A stretch of 64,000 nucleotides of DNA from Acidobacteriota bacterium (lineage in GTDB: Bacteria; Acidobacteriota; Terriglobia; 20CM-2-55-15). The DNA lies in the NCBI GenBank assembly GCA_022821145.1, contig JAJEEE010000025.1, positions 144,050 to 208,049 of the forward strand. Reading direction: 5' to 3'. How positions within the stretch are numbered: the first letter of the stretch is position 1; every line of letters starts with the position of its first letter. Under the pieces are notes generated by a model. The model was not told where the DNA came from and made no database searches. It saw nothing but the letters and a program-made list of their open reading frames with translations. Of this stretch, positions 36,023 through 44,210 are shown piece by piece. The position numbers were made by a program, and so were the translations under genes.

Positions 36023-36924
36023 TATTGCCCGCCGACGTAACTCAACTGGAGAGCCCGGATGTATGCGTTCGGATCGTCGCGGGTCACCTCGTCGACCAGT
36101 GCCGCCATGGCTTCTTCCTGGCTCATCGGAGCCATCGCCTCCTGGGCCTGGACGCGAATTCCAAGCGTGTCGTCGTTCTGCACGACGTATCTCAAGACTC
36201 CGCGAACGTCATCGTCCCGGGCGAACGGCTCCAGCGCCTGAAGCGCTCCCCAACGCACGCCCGGGTTGTCGTCGCTGAGCAGCGCGCGCATCAGCGCCTG
36301 CTTGACGCCGGGGTCCGCCGGATTCGCGGACAGCAACTCGACGACCCCAAGGCGGACGCCGGGGTTGACGGGCGACTGCAGCGCTCCGACCAGCATGTTC
36401 TGCATGGAATCGTCTTCGATGTTCCCGCGCACGCGCATCGGCTGCACCATCTCACCCGCCAACTCCACCTCGCCGGTGGCCGGATCGGACTCGATGATCC
36501 TTAAATTGGTTACGGCTGCATCCTGCGGAATCGCGGCCTGAATGGGTTCGGGAACGGGAGGGGAGAGCAGGTTGGTGACATAGACGCCGCCGGCCAAGCC
36601 GATCGAAAGCAGCGCGGCCGATTCCAGGAGCCGCATCCGCGGCCAGGCGTCCGACTCCAAGGGCCACCGCCACCAGGAGCGCCGCGGCTCGACGCGGTCC
36701 AGTCCGTCGGAGAGCCCGCGGCGGCACTCCACAAGGAGGTCGGCGGGAACCTGCCACTCGGAGAAGTCTTCGGTCAACTCCACGTGCAGCCGTTCCTCGC
36801 GTTCCAGGAACGTACGGCAGACCGCACAGTCGTCCAGATGCGCCCGAAGCTCTCGTCGGGCCTCATCGGACAACTCCTCGTAGAGGTACAAGACGATATC
36901 GTGTTGGCGTTCTCGACAATCCAT
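36022..36924 (-). CDS. Anti-sigma factor with zf-HC2 domain, TM helix and HEAT repeats
   Basis: 300 residues. N-terminal zinc anti-sigma domain (DIVLYLYEELSDEARRELRA, HLDDCAVCRTFLE: H-x3-C-x2-C). A transmembrane helix lies near residues 100-120 (ALLSIGLAGGVYVTNLL). The extracytoplasmic part is built of HEAT-like helical repeats (NPGVRLGVVELLSANPADPG, NPGVRWGALQALEPFARDDD, GIRVQAQEAMAPM). The HEAT section probably senses a partner outside the membrane (inference). Located 7 bases after the sigma gene. Confidence 0.87.
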   Translation of the reverse strand: MDCRERQHDIVLYLYEELSDEARRELRAHLDDCAVCRTFLEREERLHVELTEDFSEWQVPADLLVECRRGLSDGLDRVEPRRSWWRWPLESDAWPRMRLLESAALLSIGLAGGVYVTNLLSPPVPEPIQAAIPQDAAVTNLRIIESDPATGEVELAGEMVQPMRVRGNIEDDSMQNMLVGALQSPVNPGVRLGVVELLSANPADPGVKQALMRALLSDDNPGVRWGALQALEPFARDDDVRGVLRYVVQNDDTLGIRVQAQEAMAPMSQEEAMAALVDEVTRDDPNAYIRALQLSYVGGQ

Positions 36925-36931
36925 TGGACTT

Positions 36932-37555
36932 CTATATCTCCGCCAGTCCGGCTCGCAGCTTCCGAGTCGCCCGGAACAGGTAGTTCTTCGCCGTCTCCTC
37001 GCTACTGCCCATGATCTCGCCGATCTTGCGAAGCCTCATTCCCTGATAGTGGCGCAACTCGAAGACAAGCCTTTCCTTTTCCGACAACGTCGCCAGCACG
37101 TCCTGGATCTTTTGTCCAACTTCCCGGCCGTAGAGACGCCGTTCGGGATTGCTGAAGTAACTCTTTTCTTCGAACGTGTCCTTCAACGCCGGCCGATCGG
37201 GATGCGCTTCCGCCTCCGCATCGTAGGAGATTTCGTCCCGCAACGCCTGACGCTTCCGCAGCTTGTCCAGGGCCACGTTCGTGGCGATCCGGTAGATCCA
37301 GGTGTAGAAGCTCGATTCTGAGCGGAAACGCCCCATGGAGCGGTACGCCTTCAGAAACGTCTCCTGAAAGACGTCGCGCGCCTCCTCGCGATTGCCAAGC
37401 ATGTGAAAGGCAAGGCGCAAGATATCACGATCATGCAGGTGGACCAACTGTTCGAAGGCTTCGCGGTCGCCCTTCTTGGCCTGCTCGACCAGCCACCGTT
37501 CGTCGTTCGACGCCGCTTCTGATTTTGGGGCCCGCTGCAAGGTCGTGGCATCCAT
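36932..37555 (-). CDS. ECF-family RNA polymerase sigma factor
   Basis: 207 residues from ATG 37555 (MDATTLQRAPKSE); an upstream in-frame start 102 bases earlier is less likely. Region 2: DREAFEQLVHLHDRDILRLA, REEARDVFQETFLKAYRSMG and SFYTWIYRIATNVALDKLRK. Region 4: LSEKERLVFELRHYQGMRLR then KIGEIMGSSEETAKNYLFRA. First gene of a three-gene operon with the anti-sigma and DUF4097 genes. Confidence 0.93.
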   Translation of the reverse strand: MDATTLQRAPKSEAASNDERWLVEQAKKGDREAFEQLVHLHDRDILRLAFHMLGNREEARDVFQETFLKAYRSMGRFRSESSFYTWIYRIATNVALDKLRKRQALRDEISYDAEAEAHPDRPALKDTFEEKSYFSNPERRLYGREVGQKIQDVLATLSEKERLVFELRHYQGMRLRKIGEIMGSSEETAKNYLFRATRKLRAGLAEI

Positions 37556-37661
37556 GATCAGGGGTTTGGACGACCCCGTCACCGAAAGGTCACAAGGAAA
37601 ATGCATCGGATGGCCGACCCGCGACGCGAGCGCCGCGGAATCCGCCCTCGGCTTCACCTAA

Positions 37662-37691
37662 AGTATTGCGCATCAGCAACTTATTCCGCAA
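37662..37691 (-). promoter_or_regulatory. Candidate promoter of the second ECF sigma operon
   Basis: On the minus strand TTGCGG (37691-37686), an 18-base spacer and AATACT (37667-37662), giving a leader of about 100 bases before ATG 37555. Matches are moderate. The 180-base gap between sigma and comEC shows nothing else recognisable. Confidence 0.35.
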
Positions 37692-37735
37692 CGTCGGGAA
37701 GCGCGAACATTGGGCCCCGATCGACTTCGAACGCC

Positions 37736-40150
37736 TTACCGGACGGGCGGCGCCACGGAGGGTCCATCCGGTCGCAACTCCACCCGGATCGCGCCCAATA
37801 CGTCGGTGCGAAGAGCCGGCAACCTCGACGGATGGGGATGGCCGAACGCGTTGTTGGCGCCGACCGAAATGACCCGCAAGCGGCCCGAAGTCGACAACCG
37901 GGCATCGCCGCTTCCGTGGTGCGGAACTTTCAGGAGCGCGACGTGCCGCGGCGCCGCGGGCAGGTCCGACTCCAGATCCCCGGTCAGGAGCGCGTCGCCG
38001 TGTTCGGTGTCGAGCAACAGAACAACGGAGTCGTCGTTCGCGACCCGGGTCGACGGTGCGCTCGCGGCCGGCGGATTGAGGACACGGAACGGCCCCGCGC
38101 GCGCACCCGCGACTAGCCGACGGACCGGCACGCGGCGCCGCGATGCATGATCCAGAAGGTCGAGGTAGCGCGGCACGGCCGGATTCGACCCCACCCACAA
38201 CTCGCCCACGTCGAAGTTCTCGATCAGGTCGAACAACCCGTCCATGTGGTCGTGATGCGCGTGCGTCAAGACGACGGCGTCCAACGCGCGGATACCTTGC
38301 GAATACAGGTACGGGGTGAGCACGTCCGCCCCGATCGAGAAACCCCCTTCCCCCTGGAGCGACCGGTAGGCGCCCGTGGCGACGCCCCCGCCGTCCACCA
38401 TGAACCGATGGCCGTCGGGCAGCTCGACCAGGATCGCGTCGCCCTGACCGACGTCGACGAAGGTCAGCGCCGCGTGTTCCGGCGGCGGCGGGGAAAAGTC
38501 CGCGAACGCGGCGGCGACGACCAGAGCCGTCACGGAGACAAGACCGATTCCCAAACCCAACCCGCTTCGGCGGCGAACGGCCCACGCCACGCCCACCGTC
38601 GAAACGCCGAACGCCCACCAGAGCGCCGATGGCGGCGACGGAACCCGGAACGTCGCCCCGGGCAGCTCCAGCCCCTGCTCCACGACAACGACGAACAGGG
38701 TCAGCGCAACCTCGACGATCATCGCGAACGGCGCCGCGGCGAAATCCGGGACCAGGATCAGGACCAGGCCCAAGGGAGTCACGATCGCGGCGATGATCGC
38801 GCCGACCGTGTTCAACGGAAGGGATACGGGCGACAGCCGATGGTAGGACTCGACCGTCCATGGCAACAGGGTCAGTTGTACGGCGGCGGTCACGATAGCG
38901 ATTTCGGCCAGCACCAGGAACAACCGGCGCGGCAGGGCGCCCATCCAAAGCGGCCGGCCCGAGATCTCGGCCTGCAACCGCTTCGAGACCCGCCAGTCCA
39001 CGGCGCCCACCGGCAGGCGCGCGTCGAGCGCCGGATTGTCCAGGTGACGCACCGAGGCGATGCGATTCGCCAGTCCCCAGCGAATCGACGGAACGGCCAG
39101 GAACAGGATCGCGAGCACGGCCATGAACGTCAGTTGGAAACCGGTGTCCATCAGCGCCAGAGGATCGACCCCCAGGATCACGATCGCGGCCGCGCACAAC
39201 GCGTTCCCGATCGCGTAGCCTCGATCCAACAGCGTGCCGGCGATGAGGATGACGGCCATCGTGGTGGCCCGCGCGACCGGGGCGTCGCCTTCGACCAGAA
39301 AGGCGTAGACCAGGACGACGCCGAGCGCGAACACCAGCGCGAGGGCGCGTTGGCGCCGCCCGAAACGGATGCGCCGCCCGAGCCAGAACGCCGCCGCCGC
39401 GACGATCGCGAGATTGAACCCGGACACCACCAACAGGTGGATCAGTCCCGCGGCCTCGAATCGCCGTTCGGCCGCGTCCGGCAGGCGCCTCCGATGACCG
39501 AGCACCATGCCGAGCGCCAATGCCCGCACGGTCTCGTCTTCACCCAGCCGCCGTTCGATGCGTTCACTGGCCCACCGCCGGAGCCGGTCGCCCCCGTGCC
39601 ATCCCCGGGAGACGACGGTGATCAGCCGCGGACTGCGGATCGAGCCGGTCCAGTAGATTCCCTGCCGCTCGAGAAAGCGCCGGTAGTCGAAGCCGCCCGG
39701 GTTCCGGTAAACCGTAGGGCGGCGCAGCCGGACCAGCAACGCGATCCGGTCTCCCGACCCCAGGTCGAGGTCCTCGAAGAGCCGCGCCAGTTCCGGATCG
39801 TCCTCCGGCGGAAAGTAGACAAGCCGCGCGCCGCCTCGAAGCGGCGCGTCGTTGACGCGGACGACCTGGACCGTCAGGTAATAGCCGGGGACCCGGAATT
39901 CCGGAGCGTGGTCCAGAACCGCTTCGACGCGGACCGGCAAACCGTCGTCGACGATGTACGGCGGACGGGCGTCGTGGTGGGACCGGACGCCGACGCCCCA
40001 CAAAAACACGGGGATGACGGCGAGCCGCGGCCGGGCCACGGCGACCAGGACGGCAAGCGGACACAGCGCCCAGATCGGGGCGCCGTCGAGCCACGGCGAC
40101 GCCACGATCCCGGCGATCAGCCCCAGAAGCGGAACCAGAAGCGGCGGCAA
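37736..40150 (-). CDS. comEC: ComEC/Rec2-type DNA uptake channel protein
   Basis: 804 residues, the usual size. N-terminal DUF4131/OB-like region to about 190, then the competence membrane domain (ALALGMVLGHRRRLPDAAER, IHLLVVSGFNLAIVAAAAFW, GDAPVARATTMAVILIAG) with about ten hydrophobic helices, and a C-terminal metallo-beta-lactamase domain (LTFVDVGQGDAILVELPDGH, VLTHAHHDHMDGLFDL, VALLKVPHHGSGD). It would carry single-stranded DNA across the inner membrane in natural transformation. Start is TTG 40150 (MPPLLVPLLGL). Full-length and apparently intact. Confidence 0.93.
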   Translation of the reverse strand: MPPLLVPLLGLIAGIVASPWLDGAPIWALCPLAVLVAVARPRLAVIPVFLWGVGVRSHHDARPPYIVDDGLPVRVEAVLDHAPEFRVPGYYLTVQVVRVNDAPLRGGARLVYFPPEDDPELARLFEDLDLGSGDRIALLVRLRRPTVYRNPGGFDYRRFLERQGIYWTGSIRSPRLITVVSRGWHGGDRLRRWASERIERRLGEDETVRALALGMVLGHRRRLPDAAERRFEAAGLIHLLVVSGFNLAIVAAAAFWLGRRIRFGRRQRALALVFALGVVLVYAFLVEGDAPVARATTMAVILIAGTLLDRGYAIGNALCAAAIVILGVDPLALMDTGFQLTFMAVLAILFLAVPSIRWGLANRIASVRHLDNPALDARLPVGAVDWRVSKRLQAEISGRPLWMGALPRRLFLVLAEIAIVTAAVQLTLLPWTVESYHRLSPVSLPLNTVGAIIAAIVTPLGLVLILVPDFAAAPFAMIVEVALTLFVVVVEQGLELPGATFRVPSPPSALWWAFGVSTVGVAWAVRRRSGLGLGIGLVSVTALVVAAAFADFSPPPPEHAALTFVDVGQGDAILVELPDGHRFMVDGGGVATGAYRSLQGEGGFSIGADVLTPYLYSQGIRALDAVVLTHAHHDHMDGLFDLIENFDVGELWVGSNPAVPRYLDLLDHASRRRVPVRRLVAGARAGPFRVLNPPAASAPSTRVANDDSVVLLLDTEHGDALLTGDLESDLPAAPRHVALLKVPHHGSGDARLSTSGRLRVISVGANNAFGHPHPSRLPALRTDVLGAIRVELRPDGPSVAPPVR

Positions 40151-40260
40151 GGATGTTCGGCGTCGGGAACAGGAAAGGGCGGTTTCAGTCTACCAGACTC
40201 CGGGACCGTTCCGAACCTGCCCTTCCAAGCCCCATCCTGGAAGCCGCCGCGCGTCGCGGA

Positions 40261-40266
40261 TAGAAT
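40261..40266 (+). promoter_or_regulatory. -10-like hexamer 6 bases before the sirtuin start
   Basis: TAGAAT ends exactly 6 bases before ATG 40273, predicting transcription from the A of the start codon. No Shine-Dalgarno precedes the gene. Member of the near-leaderless group. Confidence 0.4.
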
Positions 40267-40272
40267 CCCGTC

Positions 40273-41019
40273 ATGGACGTACAGACAGCCCGCCGGCTGG
40301 TCGCCGGCGCGTCGCGCATCGTCGGCTTCACCGGCGCCGGCATTTCGACCGAGTCGGGCGTTCCCGACTTCCGGAGCCCGAACGGAGTCTGGGCGCGGAA
40401 CCGCATCGTCGACTTCCAGGAGTTCGTCTCCAGCGAGGCGGGCCGCGTCGAGTACTGGCGGCAGAAGGTCGCCGCCTGGCCCGCCATGCGTGACGCCGAG
40501 CCCAATGCCGGGCACCACGCGTTCGTCGAGCTGCACCGGCAGGGCCGTCTCTCGGCGCTCGTCACCCAGAACATCGACCGCCTGCACCAACGGTCGGGAC
40601 TGCCCGCCGAGGCGGTGCTGGAGCTGCACGGCGCCACGACCGAGGCGGTCTGCCTGTCGTGCGGCGACACGATCGAATTCGACGAGGCATGCCGGCGCGT
40701 CGAGGACGGAGAAGAGGCGCCGCGCTGTCGTCAGTGCGGCGGGTTGCTCAAGCCGGCCACGGTATCGTTCGGGCAGGCGATGCCGGCTGACGTCATGCTG
40801 CGGGCCGAAGCCGCGGCTCGAACCTGCGACCTGCTGCTTGCCGTCGGCTCCTCCCTGGTCGTGGAACCGGCCGCATCGATCCCACGGATCGCCCGGCAGG
40901 CCGGCGCCGTCCTGATCATCGTCAACCGCGACCCGACACCGCTCGACGGCATCGCCGGTGCGGCCGTGCACGGCGAGATCAGGGACGTGCTGCCGGGGCT
41001 CGTGACCCGCGGCGACTGA
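40273..41019 (+). CDS. Sirtuin NAD-dependent protein deacylase
   Basis: 248 residues. NAD-binding GFTGAGISTESGVPDFRSP, active-site TQNIDRLHQRSG and VLELHGATTEAVC (catalytic histidine), the zinc site CLSC ... CRQC (four cysteines), VSFGQAMP, and GSSLVVEPAASIP near the C-terminus. It resembles bacterial CobB-type enzymes that remove acetyl or other acyl groups from lysines. Stands alone on the plus strand. Confidence 0.95.
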   Translation: MDVQTARRLVAGASRIVGFTGAGISTESGVPDFRSPNGVWARNRIVDFQEFVSSEAGRVEYWRQKVAAWPAMRDAEPNAGHHAFVELHRQGRLSALVTQNIDRLHQRSGLPAEAVLELHGATTEAVCLSCGDTIEFDEACRRVEDGEEAPRCRQCGGLLKPATVSFGQAMPADVMLRAEAAARTCDLLLAVGSSLVVEPAASIPRIARQAGAVLIIVNRDPTPLDGIAGAAVHGEIRDVLPGLVTRGD

Positions 41020-41106
41020 GCAGCCGGCGCTCGCGGCGATAGACGATGCGGGCGCATGACGTTGACAGCGGAGGTACTCCGGTTTCACGCAACAGGGACG
41101 CGCGCC

Positions 41107-42222
41107 ATGGCGAATTGCACGTACTGTAAACGACCCGCGGGACTCCTGCGAAGCAGCCATTCCGCGTGCAAGCAAGCGCACGACGCCGGCATGCGGGCGA
41201 TCGCGAATCTGGTCGGCCGCTCCGACCTGTCTCCCGAAGAATCGGCCGAACAGATCCTCCAGACCGCCGAACAGGCTCGGATTACGGAAACTCTAAGACA
41301 GGCATTGGCCGACGGATGGGTGACCGCCGTGGAAGCCGCGCTGGCCAAGGACGGCGTCGGCGAAGCCGAAGAGACCCGCCTGGACGTTCTGCTCTCCCGA
41401 TTCGACTTCGCGCGCAAGGACGTCGACGCCGGCCACCTCTGGCGGCGGGTGGAGGCCAAGCGCGCCCAGGCGGCGGCCGATCAGGTCGAACTGCGGATAC
41501 GGGACGCCGTCGACGGCGGCGAGCACTCGGACGGCGCCATGGCCGAATTGCAGGCGAGCATCGAAGGCGCCGTTCGTTCCGCGCGGCTTGGCGAAGCCGA
41601 CGCGCGCCAAGTCGTGATCGCAGCCGTCGAAAAGGAAATCGAGCGTGTTGTCGAGAACGAATCGCTCACCGAAGCCAAGGAAACCGCCCTGTCGACAGTA
41701 TTCTCCCATTTCGATATCGGACAGGACGATCTCGACCGAAACGGCGCGTTCACTCGCCTGGTCCAGGCCTTCATCCTGCGCGACGTCAAGGAGGGTGACG
41801 TGCGTCGGCGCGTCCATTGCGACACGCCCGAACTGCCGTTCCGACTGCAGAAATCGGAAACGCTTCTGTGGGTGTTTCCGAACGTGAGCTACTACAAGGT
41901 GCGCATATCGCGGGAGTTCGACGGCAGCTTCAGCCTGTTGTCCGGCGGGTTCAAGGGGGACGTGAACGAGGACGAGGCCACGGCGTACGTCGACTCGGGC
42001 ATTCTCGGAATCACGACCCGCCACGTCTATTTCGGCGGGGGCTCCGAGCGCTTCCGCATCGGCCACGATCGCATCGTCGCCGTCGAGCCGTATTATGGCG
42101 GCGGGAACGTCGTTCACGGCGTCCACATCATGCGTGACTCGGAGGGCGCCCGGCTGGAAACGTTCGACCTCGGCGACGGCGCGTTCGCCTACGAGTTGCT
42201 GAGGACCATCGAAGCGCCGTGA
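41107..42222 (+). CDS. Hypothetical protein with N-terminal zinc finger and C-terminal PH-like domain
   Basis: 371 residues from ATG 41107 (MANCTYCKRPAGLL). No confident family. The N-terminus is a small zinc-binding segment (CTYCKRPAGLLRSSHSAC). The middle (about 50-230) is two related helical units with a recurring pattern ETRLDVLLSRFDFARKDVD and ETALSTVFSHFDIGQDDLD, an internal duplication of a TerB-like or EF-hand-like helical unit. The C-terminal part (LLWVFPNVSYYKVRISREF, GILGITTRHVYFGGGSERFR, IGHDRIVAVEPYYGG) resembles bacterial PH-like membrane or lipid-binding domains. Function unknown. Confidence 0.7.
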   Translation: MANCTYCKRPAGLLRSSHSACKQAHDAGMRAIANLVGRSDLSPEESAEQILQTAEQARITETLRQALADGWVTAVEAALAKDGVGEAEETRLDVLLSRFDFARKDVDAGHLWRRVEAKRAQAAADQVELRIRDAVDGGEHSDGAMAELQASIEGAVRSARLGEADARQVVIAAVEKEIERVVENESLTEAKETALSTVFSHFDIGQDDLDRNGAFTRLVQAFILRDVKEGDVRRRVHCDTPELPFRLQKSETLLWVFPNVSYYKVRISREFDGSFSLLSGGFKGDVNEDEATAYVDSGILGITTRHVYFGGGSERFRIGHDRIVAVEPYYGGGNVVHGVHIMRDSEGARLETFDLGDGAFAYELLRTIEAP

Positions 42223-42350
42223 CCGGCGAGCCGGAAACCTGCCGGCCGAAGAAACGCAGCCGCGAGAGCCGAGGACTCGAAGTCAAGTATCGTCGGGACG
42301 AGAGATTGACCTGGCCAGTCAGACTGGTTGCCGACCGCCCGGCACCGATA

Positions 42351-42584
42351 TCAATGCCGGTCCCAGCCGAGCCGGAGCCGGTCGAACTCGGGCAAATCCG
42401 TGCGGCCGCGCCAGATGCCGGCTGACTCTCGGAGAATCGTCTCGCGACGTCGGGGACTGTTCCTTTTGATGAAATCGTCAACAGCCTCGCGAAGGAGGTC
42501 GCTCCGTCGCCGGCCGCTTTTCTCGGCGAGGTGCGCCAACTCGGCATGCTGACTTTCCGTCAGGTAAATTCGCGTCCGTACCAC
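42351..42584 (-). CDS. Ribbon-helix-helix antitoxin-like protein (VapB type), no toxin partner
   Basis: 77 residues from GTG 42584 (MVRTRIYLTESQHAELAHLA). The RHH DNA-binding strand RTRIYLTESQ and helices ELAHLAEKSGRRRSDLLREA fit CopG/VapB. The C-terminal ESAGIWRGRTDLPEFDRLRL resembles the VapB tail that neutralises a PIN toxin. The 128 bases downstream on the same strand contain no PIN-domain gene, so this is probably an orphan or the remnant of a toxin-antitoxin pair. Confidence 0.6.
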   Translation of the reverse strand: MVRTRIYLTESQHAELAHLAEKSGRRRSDLLREAVDDFIKRNSPRRRETILRESAGIWRGRTDLPEFDRLRLGWDRH

Positions 42585-42713
42585 GAGGCTTCCACGCTGT
42601 CCCTGCCAGTATCGCAAGTTCCCACCCAGTTCAGGGGCTTCCGACTCATTCACGGCCACGACTTGACGTCTCAAGATCTTCCTGGCGGGTTCGCGCGTCC
42701 GAGACCCTCGGCC

Positions 42714-43901
42714 TCAACGCTCGAACACCGCTATCGTCTCGATGTGGGGCGTCCCCGGGAACTGGTCGACGAACCGGAGCGAGGCGAGCCGGTAGCCACT
42801 GTCGATCAGGATGCGGGCTTCGGGAGCGAACGTCGTCGGGTTGCACGAGACGTAGACCACGCGGGCCGGGGAGAGCGCCGCCACTCGACGCACGACATTC
42901 TTCCCCGCTCCGGGACGGGGCGGGTCCAGGATGACGGCGTCGGGCGCGGCGCGCGTCTTCCGCAGATAGGCCCAGGCCGGCGCCTTGACGAACTCGACGC
43001 CGCGAATCTCGTTGTGGCGGGCGTTCCAGGACGCGTTCGCCACCGACCGGCGGTCGACGCCGGTGACGTTGGCACCGGCCCGGGCCACGGGCAGCGAGAA
43101 GAACGCGCCGCCGCAGAACAGGTCCAGCACGGTCTTCGCGTCCGCGACGGCGTCCGCGACGGCGGCCATCATGGGCTCCAGGAGAAACCGGTTGGGTTGG
43201 AAGAAACCGTCGGCCCGAAGCCGGTACTCGATGCCGCGGACGCGCGTGCGCGGGTCGCGGCGGTTCCATGAGACACGCTCCCGTCCCCGGTGGAAGCTGG
43301 CGCCCACCTGGCCGGTGTCGGGCGAGGCCACGGCCCGCACTTCGTCGGCGCCCCTCAGGGGCCGTTCCGACAGCGACGCGTTCGCCTCGGCGATGAACCG
43401 GTTGAGCTCGGGCGCGAGTGCCGCGCAACCCGTGACCGGCACGACGTGGCGCGTTCCTTCCTCCAGGAAACCGAGGCGCGGCCCGGGATCCCCGTCGACG
43501 ACATGGAAACGGGCTCGGATCCTGTATTCGCGTTCGGGCCCGGTAACCGTGTCGATGGCGGCGTCCCATTCCACCTTGCCGTGGCGCCGGAGGGCTTCGC
43601 GAACGATCGATTCCTTGAGCGCGATCTGACGCGCGTAGGCGATGTGGCTCCACCCGCAGCAGCCGGCCGTCGCGAAGTTCGGGCAGAGGGGTTCCCTGCG
43701 GTCCTCGCAGGGTTCGACGACGGCCTCCAGGCGCGCTCGGGCGTAGTCCTTCTTCCGGTCGACGACCTCGACGTCGACGAGCTCGCCCGGCAACACGCGT
43801 CCGACGAAGACCACGCCCCCATCGGTCCGGGCCAGCCCCGCGCCGCCGTAGACCAGTTTTTCGATTCGAACCCGCAAGCCAATCCCGGCGGTGTTGTACA
43901 C
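42714..43901 (-). CDS. RNA m5U methyltransferase, RumA/RlmD-like with iron-sulfur cluster
   Basis: 395 residues from GTG 43901 (MYNTAGIGLRVRIEKLVYGG). Order: TRAM-like beta-barrel (VYGGAGLARTDGGVVFVGRV), cysteine cluster for a 4Fe-4S centre (CEDRREPLCPNFATAGCCGW), SAM-binding VLDLFCGGAFFSLPVARAGA, ILDPPRPGAG and the catalytic cysteine in VVYVSCNPTTFAPEA. It would methylate a uridine in 23S rRNA or tRNA; RlmD versus TrmA-like specificity cannot be settled here. Confidence 0.9.
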   Translation of the reverse strand: MYNTAGIGLRVRIEKLVYGGAGLARTDGGVVFVGRVLPGELVDVEVVDRKKDYARARLEAVVEPCEDRREPLCPNFATAGCCGWSHIAYARQIALKESIVREALRRHGKVEWDAAIDTVTGPEREYRIRARFHVVDGDPGPRLGFLEEGTRHVVPVTGCAALAPELNRFIAEANASLSERPLRGADEVRAVASPDTGQVGASFHRGRERVSWNRRDPRTRVRGIEYRLRADGFFQPNRFLLEPMMAAVADAVADAKTVLDLFCGGAFFSLPVARAGANVTGVDRRSVANASWNARHNEIRGVEFVKAPAWAYLRKTRAAPDAVILDPPRPGAGKNVVRRVAALSPARVVYVSCNPTTFAPEARILIDSGYRLASLRFVDQFPGTPHIETIAVFER

Positions 43902-43940
43902 TGATCCACGCCCTTTCCTCAAGCTCCAAGGCGCACCCAC

Positions 43941-44207
43941 ATGACACCCGAAGAGATGCAGACCACGATGGAATTCATTCTGAAGCACCAGGCCGATTCC
44001 GCAATTCGCATGCAGCAGCTCCAAGAGAACGATTGGCGTCTGCAGAAACGGCAGGATCGTCTGGACCGTCAAATGAATCACCTGGACCGGCAGATGAGGG
44101 AGTCGCGGCGCGACATCGACACGCTGGCGTCCGCCGCGCGCGATCTTCTGTCGGCGAGTCGACAGATCCTCGGCCGCGTCCAGGATCTCGAGTCGCACCA
44201 GAACTGA
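43941..44207 (+). CDS. Small coiled-coil protein
   Basis: 88 residues, almost entirely predicted alpha-helical coiled coil with a heptad-like run QKRQDRLDRQMNHLDRQMRE and many Q, R, D and E. No family recognised. Divergent from the RNA methyltransferase gene with 39 bases between; a TACACT -10-like box at 43897-43902 may drive it. It converges on the hypothetical gene 44211-44852 with a 3-base gap. Confidence 0.6.
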   Translation: MTPEEMQTTMEFILKHQADSAIRMQQLQENDWRLQKRQDRLDRQMNHLDRQMRESRRDIDTLASAARDLLSASRQILGRVQDLESHQN

Positions 44208-44210
44208 ACG

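Noticed and set aside
38147-40915. A 922-codon open frame on the plus strand opposite comEC
   Set aside because: Composition is low-complexity R/H/Q/D with no recognisable domain, whereas the minus strand encodes a complete ComEC.
42223-42350. Possible PIN-domain toxin remnant next to the RHH antitoxin
   Set aside because: None of the three minus-strand frames shows a PIN-like start or the conserved acidic residues.
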